A program made the position numbers and the translations under genes. From Limonium bicolor (lineage: Eukaryota > Streptophyta > Magnoliopsida > Caryophyllales > Plumbaginaceae), in assembly GCA_023374045.1 (NCBI GenBank), contig CM041778.1, positions 292,245,533-292,309,532 on the forward strand: 64,000 nt of DNA, read 5' to 3'. The notes under the pieces are model-generated. The model saw only the letters and a list, made by a program, of their open reading frames with translations, was not told the origin of the DNA and did no database searches. Positions 22,488-35,912 of this stretch are shown one piece after another. Each line of letters begins with the position of its first letter. Positions within the stretch are counted from its first letter, which is position 1.

Positions 22488-24335
22488 ATGGCTTCTTCAC
22501 CTTCAACGTCACAAGCTTCTCTCCTCCTGCAGAAGCAACTCAGAGGTAACAAAATCATCCATTCACCATCGATTCTAGATTAGTTCAAACTAAAAGAAAA
22601 GGCAAATTCTAACTAAATTATTTATGTATCTGGTAGTTTCTTAATGCAATTCGAAAGTTTTTGCTTCTGGCTCAGTTTTATAAATTATGATAAGGTAAGA
22701 TAGGCCACGGTATTGATATTGCTGCCTATTGAACTTCGCAGATCTCTATAAGCATCCTGTGGATGGTTTTTCAGCCGGTTTGGTCAACGATGATAATCTA
22801 TTCGAGTGGAATGTCACGATAATTGGTCCCCCGACACTCTCGTACGTGTTTATATCTCTATTTTTCGCCATCATCGTTCAGTTCTTGGTACTGCAAGCTT
22901 TCTTTGTTCTCTGGTTTGTGTAATTCGGTATATATTCATGGAATTGTCTTCTGGGTGCACTTGAATAGCGATTAAAGACTTGATTTGTCATCAATTTAAC
23001 TAGCTTAAGTTGGTCAGGCGCTGCATTCAATTGTTCTACTTTTTACCAAGCAAAGGCAATAAATAGAAATGTAATTCAAATATTTGATTCTTGGTGTGAT
23101 CGTCAATCCTATTCGAGTGATTTTACTGATAATGTTCCTCTATCATACCGTCAGCTCAGGAGCTTGTACTTGCTCTCACTAGATCGACCATATTTTGAAC
23201 CCTTGACTTCAAATCTTGCATACAATGTTGCATAGCGTTTTCCTTCGTTTTGTTTGTCTTAATCGCTGTTCTGCTTCCCTTTTTACTACTGCAGTGAAGG
23301 AGGTTTCTTCAATGCCATTATGTCATTCCCTTCAAATTATCCAGTTAGTCCACCAACTGTAAGATTTACATCAGAAATGTGGCACCCTAATGGTTGGTTC
23401 TGTTGTCTAATCAAGAATTTGGTCAATTATGTGTCAAATTTAGGATTTGGGTTAACAATTCTGCATCTTTATCTTTCACAACTTATGATTTTGCAGTCTA
23501 TCCAGATGGAAGAGTTTGCATATCAATCTTGCATCCACCTGGTGATGACCCTAGTGGCTATGAGCTCGCTAGTGAGCGGTGGTCACCTGTTCACACTGTG
23601 AGTCATTTTTAGACTGCCGTATAAGCTATGAGAGGCTTTGTGTTATTATCCATATGGCTTTTATCTGTACTTGAGAACTTGGAAAGTTACAAAGCTCGGC
23701 TACTAAATGCTTGATGAAACGTGGACAACATGAGAGAAAAAATAAACATTATCTATGATTGTTATAGCTGTGTTGATGAAAAATTAGGCATTCCTTTTTT
23801 AGAAGATCATCTAATTACGTTGTGGGGTAGTTTCATAACATGATTATGAGAGTATCATAACGATGGGCTGGTTTTGAATGGTGAGTAGTCAATACACGTC
23901 AGCTAACCATCCATCTGTTGAGCACTGAATGTGGGATACTGCTTCTGCAGGTTGAGAGTATAGTGTTAAGTATCATATCAATGCTTTCGAGTCCAAACGA
24001 CGAATCACCTGCGAATGTTGAAGCAGCGGTGAGTTCCTATATATCAACGCACATCCTGACTAGCTTATGATCGTTTGAGCTCTTTACTTCTTAAGTTCTT
24101 GGAAGCAATTTTAGCTCTTGCTGTTTCCTCCTCCATACTCAAATTTGTACTTTTCTTGCTCATACTGACATACAATAGACTTGGGTGTAGTGCCTAAGTA
24201 TGAGTACGCTAAACTTTTCAAACTATGAACTCTGATGGTCTGTCTGTAATCTTGCAGAGGGACTGGAGAGAGAACAAAGAAGTGTTCAGGAAGAAGATCG
24301 GACGTTGTGTTAGGAAGTCTCAAGAAATGCTATGA
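22488..24335 (+). CDS. UBC7: Ubiquitin-conjugating enzyme E2, UBC7/UBE2G type
   Basis: E2 enzymes carry ubiquitin on a cysteine and pass it to substrates with an E3; this class serves ER-associated degradation in yeast and animals. Six exons fit GT-AG rules and keep frame: 22488-22545, 22742-22841, 23295-23392, 23497-23597, 23951-24028 and 24258-24335, giving about 170 residues. The start gives [18 protein letters not shown], which fits plant UBC7/13/14 with a slightly longer N-terminus. The catalytic Cys is about residue 93 in [19 protein letters not shown], which includes the acidic loop insertion that marks this E2 class. The C-terminus KSQEML is family-like. One oddity: at the exon 2/3 junction the family motif GPPDTLYEGG reads GPPTLSEGG (Asp missing, Tyr to Ser), with frame preserved. 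No other lesion is visible. The subclass call is from remembered family features. Confidence 0.93.
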
Positions 24336-25024
24336 ATTTGTCTAACTGTGACTGCTGTGTGACATGAGTTATGATGCGCCACCAGTTGGCTTTCCTGTTG
24401 ATAGAAGTTTATGTAGCCATGCTTGGGTTGCACAATGAGATATATTTGATAAGGATTGCTACAATATGGGCTATTATTTACTGTCTTTGGTCCTTATATG
24501 GTTTGCTTCATATATGTCTGCTTTGCAATTGCTATTCGCAAAATTTACTGCGTGGATGTTAACACTGTTGTGCACATTCACCTTACAGAACGGAAATGTT
24601 TCAGCCACTATCTGCTTATCAAGTCCTATCAGCTAATGGGCATATACTGCATTCTTAGCAGGGCGACTCGGTAATTCGAGGGTCCTGTGCCGACTATTTA
24701 AACAGGGCTCTATGTATAAAGTTAAAAAGTTAATTTTGCTGGGTCACTATATAAATATATATATAAATTATGGAATGTGATATAACGTTAAAATACGAAA
24801 ATACAGACAAACTAGAAGAAGTATAATATCATCGAATAATCATTTTAAAATACTCATTTTTCTGATAATGTCACAATATATTTTACAATAATGCACTTTT
24901 TAGTCTTTTCTCCTCTAAAATCGGTAGTCTATCTTGAAAAGGTTGAAAAGAATGTGGAGTAACAAATTTGTTCAAAAGGATTAGACTTGGAGTAAAATTA
25001 CAAAAAAGTTATGAGAGTTTAATA
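24336..25024. other. 3' UTR and downstream region of the E2 gene
   Basis: This AT-rich region has no supported coding sequence. The E2 3' UTR is expected in the first few hundred bases, but no single polyadenylation site stands out. Confidence 0.4.
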
Positions 25025-25261
25025 CTCCCTCCGTTCTGAATTGACCGTCCTGTTTGTTTTGTGGCACGTTTTTCCACTTCAATATTAAGCATATAAGATA
25101 AAATAATTTTATAAAACTAAAATTGTAACATATAGTTTATCATGTAATGAATCATATGTAAAACTTAAATTTTTAAAATTAATTTATCTTATATGTTAAA
25201 AATTGAAGTCAAACGACATGTCCAAATAGTAAACAAGACGGTCAATTCAGGACGGAGGGAG
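25025..25261. mobile_element. Stowaway-type MITE, copy 1
   Basis: Terminal inverted repeats start CTCCCTCCGTTCTGAATTG and CTCCCTCCGTCCTGAATTG (inverted), flanked by TA on both sides. CTCCCTCCGT ends with a TA target are diagnostic of Stowaway (Tc1/mariner-derived) MITEs. It is 237 bp, AT-rich inside and noncoding. Confidence 0.95.
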
Positions 25262-25263
25262 TA

Positions 25264-25809
25264 ATCGGTAACTGATGGGAGAAGAAAAAAATTATATTAA
25301 TACTTAATAGAATAAAAGAGAGTGGCCGAAAAGACTATAATGCCTAGAAAAAAAGGAACATTTATAGATCTATATTTTTTCCTTTGTAAAAAAAAATAGA
25401 TAGTAGTATAATATAAACAATTTCAACTAGCTTTATTTACTTATTAGTCTTTTAGAAAACTTAATATTTTTAAATTCAATCGTTAATTAATTAATTGAAC
25501 AAATTTTTTTCTCTTTAAATTAATTTTAATTTTTCTTGTAAAATAATAGAAACGCTAAAATTTGGGGACCCTGTTCAATGGAACACCTTAGCCATGCTGA
25601 TAGCCACCCCCAATTCTTAGCTCCAAAGACCATTGAATTGTCAAGAAATCTGCTATTCAAATGTCTACTTCCTCCCAAATAAAAACAGCAGAACATTGGA
25701 CGGGCATGGCTGCATGTTAGTAGACAGTCATTCAATGATTTTAATAAATAACAATCACCATCCAGAACTGATTATACAACATTTGACCAACAAGAGTTTC
25801 AGCTTCTAT
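25264..25809. other. AT-rich spacer between the two Stowaway MITEs
   Basis: No gene or repeat is supported in this stretch. Confidence 0.4.
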
Positions 25810-25811
25810 TA

Positions 25812-26049
25812 CTCCCTCCGTCCTGAATTGACCGTCCTGTTTGTTTTATGGCACGTTTTTCCACTTCAATATTAAACATATAAGATAAAATAATTTTATA
25901 AAATTAAATTTTGTAACATATAGTTTATTATGTAAGGAATCATATGCAAAATTTAAATTTTCAAAATTAATTTATTTTATATATTAAAAATTGAAGTCAA
26001 ACGACATGTCCAAATAGTAAACAAGACGGTCAATTCAGGACGGATGGAG
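25812..26049. mobile_element. Stowaway-type MITE, copy 2
   Basis: This is a 238 bp sister of copy 1 in the same orientation, also flanked by TA. By eye the two share most of their length, so they belong to one subfamily. Confidence 0.95.
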
Positions 26050-26051
26050 TA

Positions 26052-27012
26052 TATAGATAGGCGTTGATCTGATGATAAAATAACAATAGCAAGTAGAGGA
26101 TGTCCTTTCAAACCTGAATGAGTACCTCCAAAAGAACCCTTGTCACCAGAGCAAGCTGCATCAAAATTAATCTTCTAAAAAACCATGAGCTGTTTATTGA
26201 CATTTCACAACAGCGTGCAAAGAATTATGATGATATTACAGTTGCAGAAACTTACGATCTCTTTGACAGATAATTCTTTAAACTGTGTTTACCGCACATA
26301 TATTAATTCACTGCCTCTCAATTGCCTAGCAACAGGATTTAATGCGAGATTTGAATTGTAATCCGCTTACTGAATACTATTTGTGAAGAATCAACTGGAG
26401 AGCAATAGCGAAAACTGCGGCTTGTTAGGGACCATAAATTCGAGACAGGAATAAGTAATATAGTGCAAGATCCAACTTAATAATTACCTCATCCACATGA
26501 AAATGAGAGAGATAGGTTCAAATTTCAGTACTAGACGAATATAGCACTTGAAAAAAGAGTACTCAGTCGGAAATATTCGAGAAGCATACAGACTCATAGT
26601 AAAATATTCAGCGAGAAGCACATTACAATATAAAAAATGAGTACTCCATTAGTAAAATATTCAGCGAGAAGCACATCAAAATATAAAAAGAACACGACAG
26701 CAATGAAAATTTAGAGCGGATTCTAATTCTACCTGAAAATATCGATCAACAATGAATTCGCCGCATATTCAATTTATACCACATTTGCTTCCGTACTCTA
26801 CGATAAATTAATATCACAACAGATTAAGAAGACGATGAAGATAATATTTTCATTGCAGAGATTGCAAGGTGAATTACAGAACCAAAATTCTACTCCAAGA
26901 GCTACTCTACCGACAGATCTACATAACTAAGACCACATTAACCATCATTCTTAACTTGAAGACCACCATAAGATAACCATCCTCCACCCACCTAAGAACC
27001 CTAGAAATGACT
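26052..27012. other. Intergenic region downstream of histone H4
   Basis: A direct duplication of about 50 bp, containing AAAATATTCAGCGAGAAGCA, lies at about 26600-26695. No gene is seen. The H4 3' UTR should be at the right end, on the minus strand. Confidence 0.4.
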
Positions 27013-27452
<440 letters not shown>

Positions 27453-27497
27453 GGTTGGCGCGAGTGGTTTAGCGGGGTGATCTCCGAGTTTGCCGCT

Positions 27498-27503
27498 CAC
27501 GTG
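27498..27503. promoter_or_regulatory. G-box (CACGTG) in the H4 promoter
   Basis: A palindromic CACGTG lies about 45 bp upstream of the TATA box. It is a motif match only. Confidence 0.4.
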
Positions 27504-27543
27504 GTCAGATGAAGTTGGGTCAGATCTAACGGACGATATAGTC

Positions 27544-27551
27544 AATCCGCG
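27544..27551 (-). promoter_or_regulatory. Histone octamer-like element
   Basis: CGCGGATT on the minus strand differs from the plant histone octamer CGCGGATC at one base and lies about 95 bp upstream of the TATA box. The octamer is known to drive meristem- and S-phase-linked expression of plant histone genes. Confidence 0.6.
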
Positions 27552-27899
27552 TGCTAATGAAGGTCAGATTCTAGCCGTTGGTTAAGCTTGAATCAACGGC
27601 AGATGTTGGAAAGTGGTAATCTGCGGATCAAACTTTGGTAGTAGCAGTAGGGCAATCGGATAACTTAACCGGGCAAAATTGAAATTCAAATATACATCTG
27701 CTTTGTTTTTACGGTATTTTCGCTTCTTTTTTTTTGAAAGAAGAGATTTCATTAAGAGCATAACGTTTTGATAGAAAGGGAGATGTCGTCCAGTCATATG
27801 TTGGGCTGATGACTATCTCTACTGAGGTTAGCTAATACATGGGCATTAATATTATATTCACGTGGATCGCTCTAGTCTAGAAGTAATTTCGGTTTTAAA
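27552..27899. other. Intergenic region upstream of H4
   Basis: Nothing is recognised except a T-rich run near 27725. Confidence 0.3.
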
Positions 27900-29950
27900 G
27901 TCCGATAGACCTATCTTGGGTCGGTCCTAGGGTCAGTCAAGTCCAGAAGCAATTTTGGCCCCTAGAATGAGTGTTTCTGGTCCGGAACTTCCGGCCGACC
28001 CACTATGGGTCCGTCCAGTGAGCAAGCTAATCTTCAACATGTTGTATATTCTTCGTTTTAGCTCCGATTTTGAATCCGTTTGCGCCCACACGTTTGTCTT
28101 TTCATCTACTTTATTCCTAACTATGGTATTTCTCCTGTTTCAGTAGTAATTGAGTAAAACACCAATAAAACATAAAAGTAGGGAAAAAGTAGCTATAGTG
28201 GAGAAATGAGCATGAAAAGTGTTAATAAAGCATACGAAATACACCTTTAAAACATGCTCATTTGGACACTCATCACACCCCCAGACTTATCTTTTTGCTT
28301 GTCCTCAAGCAAAACCAAGCCCCCAAGCAAGTGAGGAATGCTCAAGAGTAATAAATACTAACATGAATTGTAGGATAGAAGAAGAAGCAAAAAGTGATTA
28401 AAACCTTTGAGGAGTGTGAGCCATCTCTTAGTGGTGGCATGGGTGTGCTTAGGGTAAAACAAAATCTAGAGTTTCGGGGTATGATCCGAAGTGCTTCAAA
28501 ATTCTAAAGATTAGGTGACCTAGAGAGCTTTTACCATGGCCAACTTCTCTCATTAATGGGCATTGAGAAGAAAACAAAAGGAAAAATAGATTTATGCATT
28601 TGTTTCACTTTTGCATAAGAGATGAGAAGATAAATTTTTGACATCAAGTCTTTGCATTTAAGAACACTCAACTCTCATTGTTGATTACCAATGGCGTCTC
28701 ACAAGTCCCTTAAAGGATTTTTACAAAGAAGCACCCCTTAGCAATCCCTAAGAGAGCAGACAGAAAGAACCCCTAAGCAATAAAAATCCAACCATTCAAG
28801 ATCATTTGGTCACACCACATGAAAAATGCTCCTCGAAGCAATCAAAAAGATAAATTTGAGCATATATCCCACAATTCATAATAATATTTGTTCTTAATGA
28901 GAACAACTCACAACACAAGGGTCCTTGTTTTTTATTTTGGACAACTATAAGATAAGCAGAGATATTAAGCATTTAAGCACACAATTCACTGAAAATGTCA
29001 CTCCCTTCACTTAATTTGAATAATGTCCTCATTGTTCACCAGACAAACCGGGGAAGGTTTCAGAAGACCTTTACAAAAGCAGACAAAAGAGAAAACATAT
29101 GGGGCACAAGCAAGCATTATAGCACATAAGCTATCCCCAGCAAAAGAATGCCTTATAATCAAAATAAAGGAGAAGTGAGAGACATAAAATTAAAAGAAAC
29201 TAGTACCCCCCCCCCCCCCGGATTGTTTTTGCTTGCATTGAAGGAACTCCCCCACACTTAAGTTTTAGCCTTAATTAGCGTAGCTTGGTTGCGGTGTGGA
29301 CGTTAAGTTGCATCTGCATAAAACACTTGAAGCAACCAACTACAAACAGGGTTAAAAGTTAAGAAAAACAAAATCAAAGAAGAACTTGACAAATTAAAAT
29401 AAATGAAAATAAAAGTAAATCATCCGGGTTGCCTCCCGGGAAGCTGTCCTTCTTTAAGGTCTTTGGCTAGACCGTACCACCTTAAAGTCATCCGGGATCA
29501 AATATGAACATTGAAGTCGGCTTCAACGGGTAGGTGAGGCGGGCATCATGAATAATTGAAAAACAAACCCGGACCAAAAGGAAATGCTACCTCAACACTT
29601 AGAATGTAGAAGTACAAGCTCCACCGATCTTTCTTCGGGTGGAAGTGTTGAGATTGTTGATCTTTGGTGCGAGGATCAAATTTTGGTGGAGCCTCCTCTT
29701 CGAAATTAAGGATGAAGACATCCTTATCTTCAATGAGCGGTGTAGGGGGAGGTCCAGGGCGGACTTTGTCTTCTATCTCTGGTCAGGGATCAAAGGGGAA
29801 AGTGGCCTCCACACTTAGCAGGTGAACTTTGAGTTTCCACCCTACTTCATTGGTGCATGGGTGGGGAAGGCCTTGATCCTTCAGGTGAAGATCAAAGTTT
29901 GATGGCTCCTCCTCCTCAAATTTGAGGATGTAAATGTCTCAACTTCTTGG
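27900..29950 (-). mobile_element. Probable Ty3/gypsy (Athila-like) 3' region remnant
   Basis: On the minus strand the phrases TTGCTTGAGGACAAGCAA (near 28300), CTTAAGTGTGGGGGAG (near 29255) and CCCGGGAGGCAACCCGG (near 29430) appear. I recall close relatives of these from the noncoding 3' part of Athila-type elements in many plants. No gag, pol or LTR pair is visible, so the call rests on short motifs. The order of the motifs supports minus orientation. A shared GGGTCGGTCC-type phrase near 27918 links weakly to the palindrome at 46567. Confidence 0.4.
29206..29219. repeat. Poly-C tract (14 C)
   Basis: A run of fourteen C is followed by GG. The length may be unreliable in the assembly. Confidence 0.9.
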
Positions 29951-30329
29951 TGAGGCTCATGGGAAGAGCCTTGGTGGAAATCAACTTAAGAGGGAGATGA
30001 CTCCTTTTCTTTTCTTCTTTTAATTATTTCAAATCTTAAAATGTCAAAATTACGTCGGTTAATTTTTCTTTTTTACATAGTTTCCATAAAAAAAACTTTC
30101 AAATTTCTTCTTTTTTTACGAGAATATGGAGAGACCAAAAAATACAAAAAAAATATCGTTGTTAGCATACCTAGTTTTTTTATTCAACTTGTTTCTGAAT
30201 TTCAAAAACAGAAAAAGAAAGCAATTCCTTTTTTATTTTATTTATTTAGTTGCTTTCTTTACTCGTCGGTTTGTTTTCTTTAGAAAAAAGAAGAAAAATA
30301 TTTTTAAACTTATCTCTTTTCATGTTTGA
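29951..30329. other. AT-rich spacer
   Basis: Short T-rich open frames exist but are composition artefacts. No feature is supported. Confidence 0.4.
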
Positions 30330-33328
30330 AGCATGGTAGGGTGAAATACCTCAAATCTAATTAACACTTTAAAACCATTAGATAATGAAAACTAATCTAA
30401 GAAAAAAAATCATTTCACGTATGCATGCTCATTCCTGCATGCAAAAGTTTACATAAATGATATTACACGTGCGCATGCAAACATTAAGTAAAAATAGTCG
30501 TTTTACCATAAACACTAACAGGCGTAATTTTACAAACGTCTTAACATACTCGTACAAAATACTCATGTATGTTTATTAACGAGGTTTAAACTCCATACAT
30601 ACCATGCTCGATAAAGAGAGCGTCAACAAGGAAAGATCAATATGAACATTTATACAAACGAGCAACGTAAGTATTTTATGAATGTCGGAGCATTTATAAA
30701 TGCTAAAATAAATTGATATACACATTTAAACAAATGTAACAACGTATGTTACACCTATTATATATCATAAAAACATAAGAACTCATCAAAGGTTAAAAAT
30801 TCGCACTAAACATCTTAACGACAAGAACGTTCTTAAAACGCCTTAAAACGTGCGTTAAGCGTGGCCTTGTAATACATAAGTCCTATGACCTTTTAAACTA
30901 AAACCAAATGGTCATACCATCATTATATGGCTATAAAAACATAATCCCCATGCCACCTTTTCACTTAAACACAAAGTTCTCGGGGGAAATTCTTAACGCT
31001 CCTGTTTTGGTCCGGGAGTGTCCCGGTAGCCCGGGAATTGTGTCATGAATTTATATAAACCAATATAACTCAATGCAACACCTTAGTATATCATAATTGA
31101 CCTTAAACAATGTCTATAAACACTTGGAACTCGTTGGAACAATTTATTTTCCAAAATGTCCTTAGAGCACAAAAATGCACTTTTCGGGTACCAAAAAAGC
31201 GCATTTTACACATTTAACTTGTAGAAATGATTAGCTACGAGTTTATAACATTAAAAGGACCTAATTTAAATATATAAATCATGGGAGAACAAGGATGACT
31301 CACCCTCCCTATACCTGCCGATTTTGACTACAAAAGAGACATGATTTTCATGTCTTTAAATCATTTTCTTACCTTATATTACCACTTCGTCAAATTTGTT
31401 TGCATTCTAAAGTCTTGGCCGGTTGATCCTTATCCCATGTCCTTCATGTTCAACACATTATCCCACTGATTAAGGCCTTATACTTTCTTTCCACCTCTTT
31501 TTACATTAACACCCACTTTTCACCTAACCTTGACAATTAATGAAACTTGTCTTCTCTTCTCCATTCAAGGCTGCCGATCTGGTCCATTTCTCTTGCCTTC
31601 CTCACGCCATTCTCCTCCCCTTCCAGACTTGGTAAGTTTCCATTGGTAAGAGCCCTCATTTCTTAAGTTAATCTAGTTATATTTTCATGCCATTTTCAAG
31701 CTAATTTCGGTTCCTAGCACCAAGGGATTTCTTCTAATTCATTCCATTGTTCTAGATCAACCCCAATCACCATTCAAGCTAGGAATTTCGTGGCTAATCA
31801 AAGGAAGACCCTAAGAGAGGTTTTTGAAGGCTTAAGGTAATAAAAATGCCTTAAAACTTCATTTTCTCCCAAGGCATGTTCATGGCCGAGATTGCCTTGT
31901 TTCTTCCCTTCATTAACTTCAACTCCTTCATGGTTTGACAAGGTGTTCATCAAACCACAATCTAGGCGTGAGCTTAAGCCATTTTTCCTAAGGTAAATCT
32001 TTGATTTTAAGGTTTACAAGAGTTATTCCTAAGTTACAAGCTTAGATCTCTTCAAGGGCTAATTCATTCCTCTTCTTCTTGTCAAGGCCGAAATTATAAG
32101 TGTTCTTGAACTCCACTTTGAAACATCAAGGTAAATCCTAATCTTTAATACAAATTTTGTATATAATACCTTAGTGAATTTCTTAAGGTTTTACTTAGAA
32201 ATTCAAGGTTTAACATAAGGTACCCTTGCTCTAATATTCAAGGCACCTACAAGGAGTGTAGATCAAGGTTGTGTGGCCAAAGATCCAAGGAGAAATCAAA
32301 GGAAAATCATTTACTAAGAAGGGTAAGTAATTTATCTAAGTACATATATGTAAATCTATGGTTTAAGCTATATTTTATAACATTAAACCATTAATTACCC
32401 TTTTGTAAAATTAAAGCCGAGATTAATAAGATTTTTAATTTGTGTTTTAATTAATTAAAGATGAAATTAAGGTTTAAGAATTGATTTAAGGAATTTTAAG
32501 TTAATTACTTGGTTATAAAAATCATTGCAGAAAATATAAACTTCAATTTGGTATAATATAGCTTAATTATATATTAAGATGTTATAAAATATTTGGATAA
32601 GTTAATTAGGTATTTTAATACCTAAGATATTAAGTTTATAAGTTTAAGGGTAAAATATGTAATTTACCAAAACTTGGTGGCTAGATTTAATTGTGGCAGA
32701 AAATTATATATTAAAATTTGGTGAACTCTGATATATATAGTGTATAAACTCATATTAAGAATTTTGGGTAAGTTAGAAATAATCACTAGTGTTTAAATGA
32801 CTAGTTTAATAAGTTATGTGGTAAAATTGTGAATTTTGGAAAGTATGAGGTACAAATGGTAATTTCTGAAAATTATATGTGCCCTTGGCATAATTATGAT
32901 ATATTATAATGTAAGAATTAATATTATGAATTTTGGTTAAATTAAACAAGAGCTTAAGTGTTAAAATAACAATTTATAAAGTTTTGTGGCTACTTTGTAA
33001 TTTCTGGAAAATTTGGTGCTTAACCGAATTAATTATGAATTCTGGGTATATAAGTGTATTAGGAATTAAATAAGTGTTAGTCAAAGTGTTGACCAAAAAT
33101 TTGGGTTAGAAATGAATTATAATGTAAAATATAAATTTTATAAAAGTTTTGGGGTGAAAATGTAATTTATGGAAAGTTATATGTGAAAGCCGAAATTGTT
33201 TGGGGTTAGGATGTAATTTACGAAAATATAGGTGTCCACTTTGGTAATCAAAGGAATTTAATATTACAACAATAGGTTATAAGTTATTATGTAAAGGTTA
33301 TAAGATTTTTGGGGTTAAATTGTAATTA

Positions 33329-33751
33329 GGGAATTTTCACCGAATACCACTGAGTTTTTGCTTAATTCACGATATACCACTGTGTCTTTAAAATTACACA
33401 AGATAACACTAAATTTTTACTTATTTCATCAGATAACATTATCTCATATTTTGCTAAATTCTCCATTAATATCCCTAGAAAAAAGACTAAACTACCCATA
33501 TAAATAGTTAAACAAAAGTGATGTCTTATGAAATTTATCAATAAGACAAATCACTTTCACATTGTTAATTAATAACAGGCATAGTTTAGTATATTTTTTC
33601 TAGGGATATTAATGGAGAAGTTAGCAAAATATGAGATAGAGTGTTATCTGATGAAATTAATTAAAACTTAGTGTTATCCAGTGTAATTTTAAAAACACAG
33701 TGGTATATCGTGAATTAAGCAAAAACTCAGTGGTATTTGGTGAAAATTCTC
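33329..33751. mobile_element. Mutator-type MITE, 423 bp, inside copy B
   Basis: Terminal inverted repeats of more than 130 bp begin GGGAATTTTCACC and GAGAATTTTCACC (inverted). Nine-base flanks TTGTAATTA (33320-33328) and TTGTAAGTA (33752-33760) match at eight of nine positions, as for an old Mutator-length target duplication. It has no coding capacity. Its termini resemble in layout, but not sequence, the two larger MULEs here, so it belongs to another family. Confidence 0.88.
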
Positions 33752-35084
33752 TTGTAAGTAAAAGAAATATTTGTTAAAGCCGAAAAATTGTGGGCCAAAT
33801 GTAATTTTTTAAAAAGGTATAATGTCAATTGGTAATTAACGAATTACTGGTGGTTAATTTGTAATTTAATTAAATAAGGAATTAAAACTAATGATATAAT
33901 GTGATTAGAGTTAAAATGTAAAGTTTATGAATTATTGGGGTTGTTTTGTAAATAACTGAAAATATAGGGGTAAGTATTTGAATTTAAATAATTATAGGTT
34001 CTATGTGGATATTTGGAGGAGTTAGAAACAAAATTTTGATTAATGGGATTATGGAATTAAAACTATGGGTTAAATAGTTAAAAGGAATTTAATTGTAACT
34101 ACTTGATATTACTTGTGGATAATTGGTAATTAATAAGAGTTATGGGAATAATATGTCCATGTGTGACATGTAAATATAATTTGGGAGGTTATATAGTTGT
34201 TATGTCATTTAGACAATTATAAACACGTAACATAAATAATACATGTATATGTATACATTAAAGGATTTAAAAATAATAAATCAAAAGAAATAACATAAAA
34301 TGTTATACATAAAATCATAAGGTAGTTAAAAGAAGTTACCACACAATATAAGTCTTATAATTAAGACTACATGATTTAAAAAGTATATAAATACCCTAAA
34401 TATAAAATAAGGTTAAGAGGTTAAAGGAACTATCTAAGCGTAAAGAAATAACCTCACATGAAATAACGAGAATACGTAACTGCCAAATAATACAGCAAAT
34501 ACTCGTACGAGAGTAACTCAATTAACACTCTCACTTAAATCTGTTATAGGATTATATTCGACCAGACGTTGACCGGGAATTTAGTCAAGTATAATCTACG
34601 GTGAACGGTATGGATCCTTGCAGTCTGTTTGTTAACGGGTTACACCGGCTTGTGTGCTATCTGTTGTGTGAAATAATGACCAAGATAATTGCATGTAAAA
34701 TGTTGCACTCACGGTTGTGTATCGTTGTGACTATTCTACACACTGTTGTGTTATTTTATGTGCGCGAACGATGCTAACTATAGCGTGTATGTGCCACGCA
34801 TACAACTCTACGTTACCAGTGGATTAAATATTCGTGTGATATTACATCGAGAACTTGTACTCAAGTTTCTCACTAACTTCCCTTGTAAACAAACGTCGTT
34901 ATCCTTAAACGTGGTAACCGACAAAACACATTAGTGTTCTTGCTTAACGTCCTTGTGTGACACCTAACATATTCTACGCTACGAGAAGCAAGGAGCCCAG
35001 AAGAATTTCTCTGGCCATGCATGCAAATCTCGGGAGCCGTATCTGCATCAGATCGTCTTCCAACTAAATGTACGTCACGACGGT

Positions 35085-35200
35085 GGTGGGAGAATACTAC
35101 ATTCTCCCGTTGGGCTAAATTCCCGTATTATCATGAGGTGGGAGAATACTACATTCTCCCGTTAGGCTAAATACCCGTATACTTACAATAAGAGGCAGTT
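35085..35200 (+). repeat. Two-unit tandem repeat in copy B LTR
   Basis: GTGGGAGAATACTACATTCT followed by CCCGTTRGGCTAAAT occurs twice about 64 bp apart. Each unit contains the small palindrome GGGAGAAT...ATTCTCCC and could form a hairpin. Confidence 0.75.
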
Positions 35201-35655
35201 ACATTAATCTCGGTGGGACCGATTCCCGGTTCCCCAAGAAAATTCGCAAGAGTCTCATTCTCGCCTGAAGAGTTTATTCATACCTTTCTAACTCGATTAA
35301 ATTATACCGAGTTAAATGATATAACAAATAAGAGAATTGATTGTCTCATTGTGTGGACTATCCTCAAATGATTAAGTGAAGCATATTACGATAATAGAAC
35401 AGAACACTGACTCGACTCATGGCGTCTTGTTTTTGTATGGGGTGTTATCTTCTTGATTGCAGTGCTTATGCTGTGTACGCTGTCGTGTTTACTGTTATTT
35501 TATATTGATCATGTAAATGAACTGCATGTTAACGACCAAATTAGTCGTGTGTGGCCCGGTAGCTTGTGGGCTGCACGTTTTCATACCAGCGTAGTTTGCT
35601 GAGCTCGTTTGGGCACCCCCATTTCAGGTACCGGATGCTGACACTAGTACAAAAA

Positions 35656-35912
35656 TGACCTATTTCAACGCCCCTATCTCGGCGGTTGTGACTAGGAACC
35701 GCCGACGAGATAGGTCCTCCGTAATTTTCTTAATTAAAAAAATAACATCTATTTCGGCGGTTCCTAGTCACAATCGCCGAAATAGATATATTTGGTAGTT
35801 ATTTCGGCGGTTGTGACTAGGAACCGCCGAAATAGATGTTTTTTTTATTTTAAATAAATACGGAGGACCTATTTCGGCGGTTCCTAGTAACAACCGCCGA
35901 AATAGGTCATTT
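35656..35912. repeat. Left subterminal repeats of the CACTA element
   Basis: At least four palindromic units of CTATTTCGGCGGTT...AACCGCCGAAATAG are arranged as a larger foldback, with GGTCCTCCGTA at about 35713 and its inverse at about 35865. Subterminal repeats of CACTA elements bind the element-encoded TNPA-type protein in maize Spm; the same role is assumed here. Confidence 0.88.
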
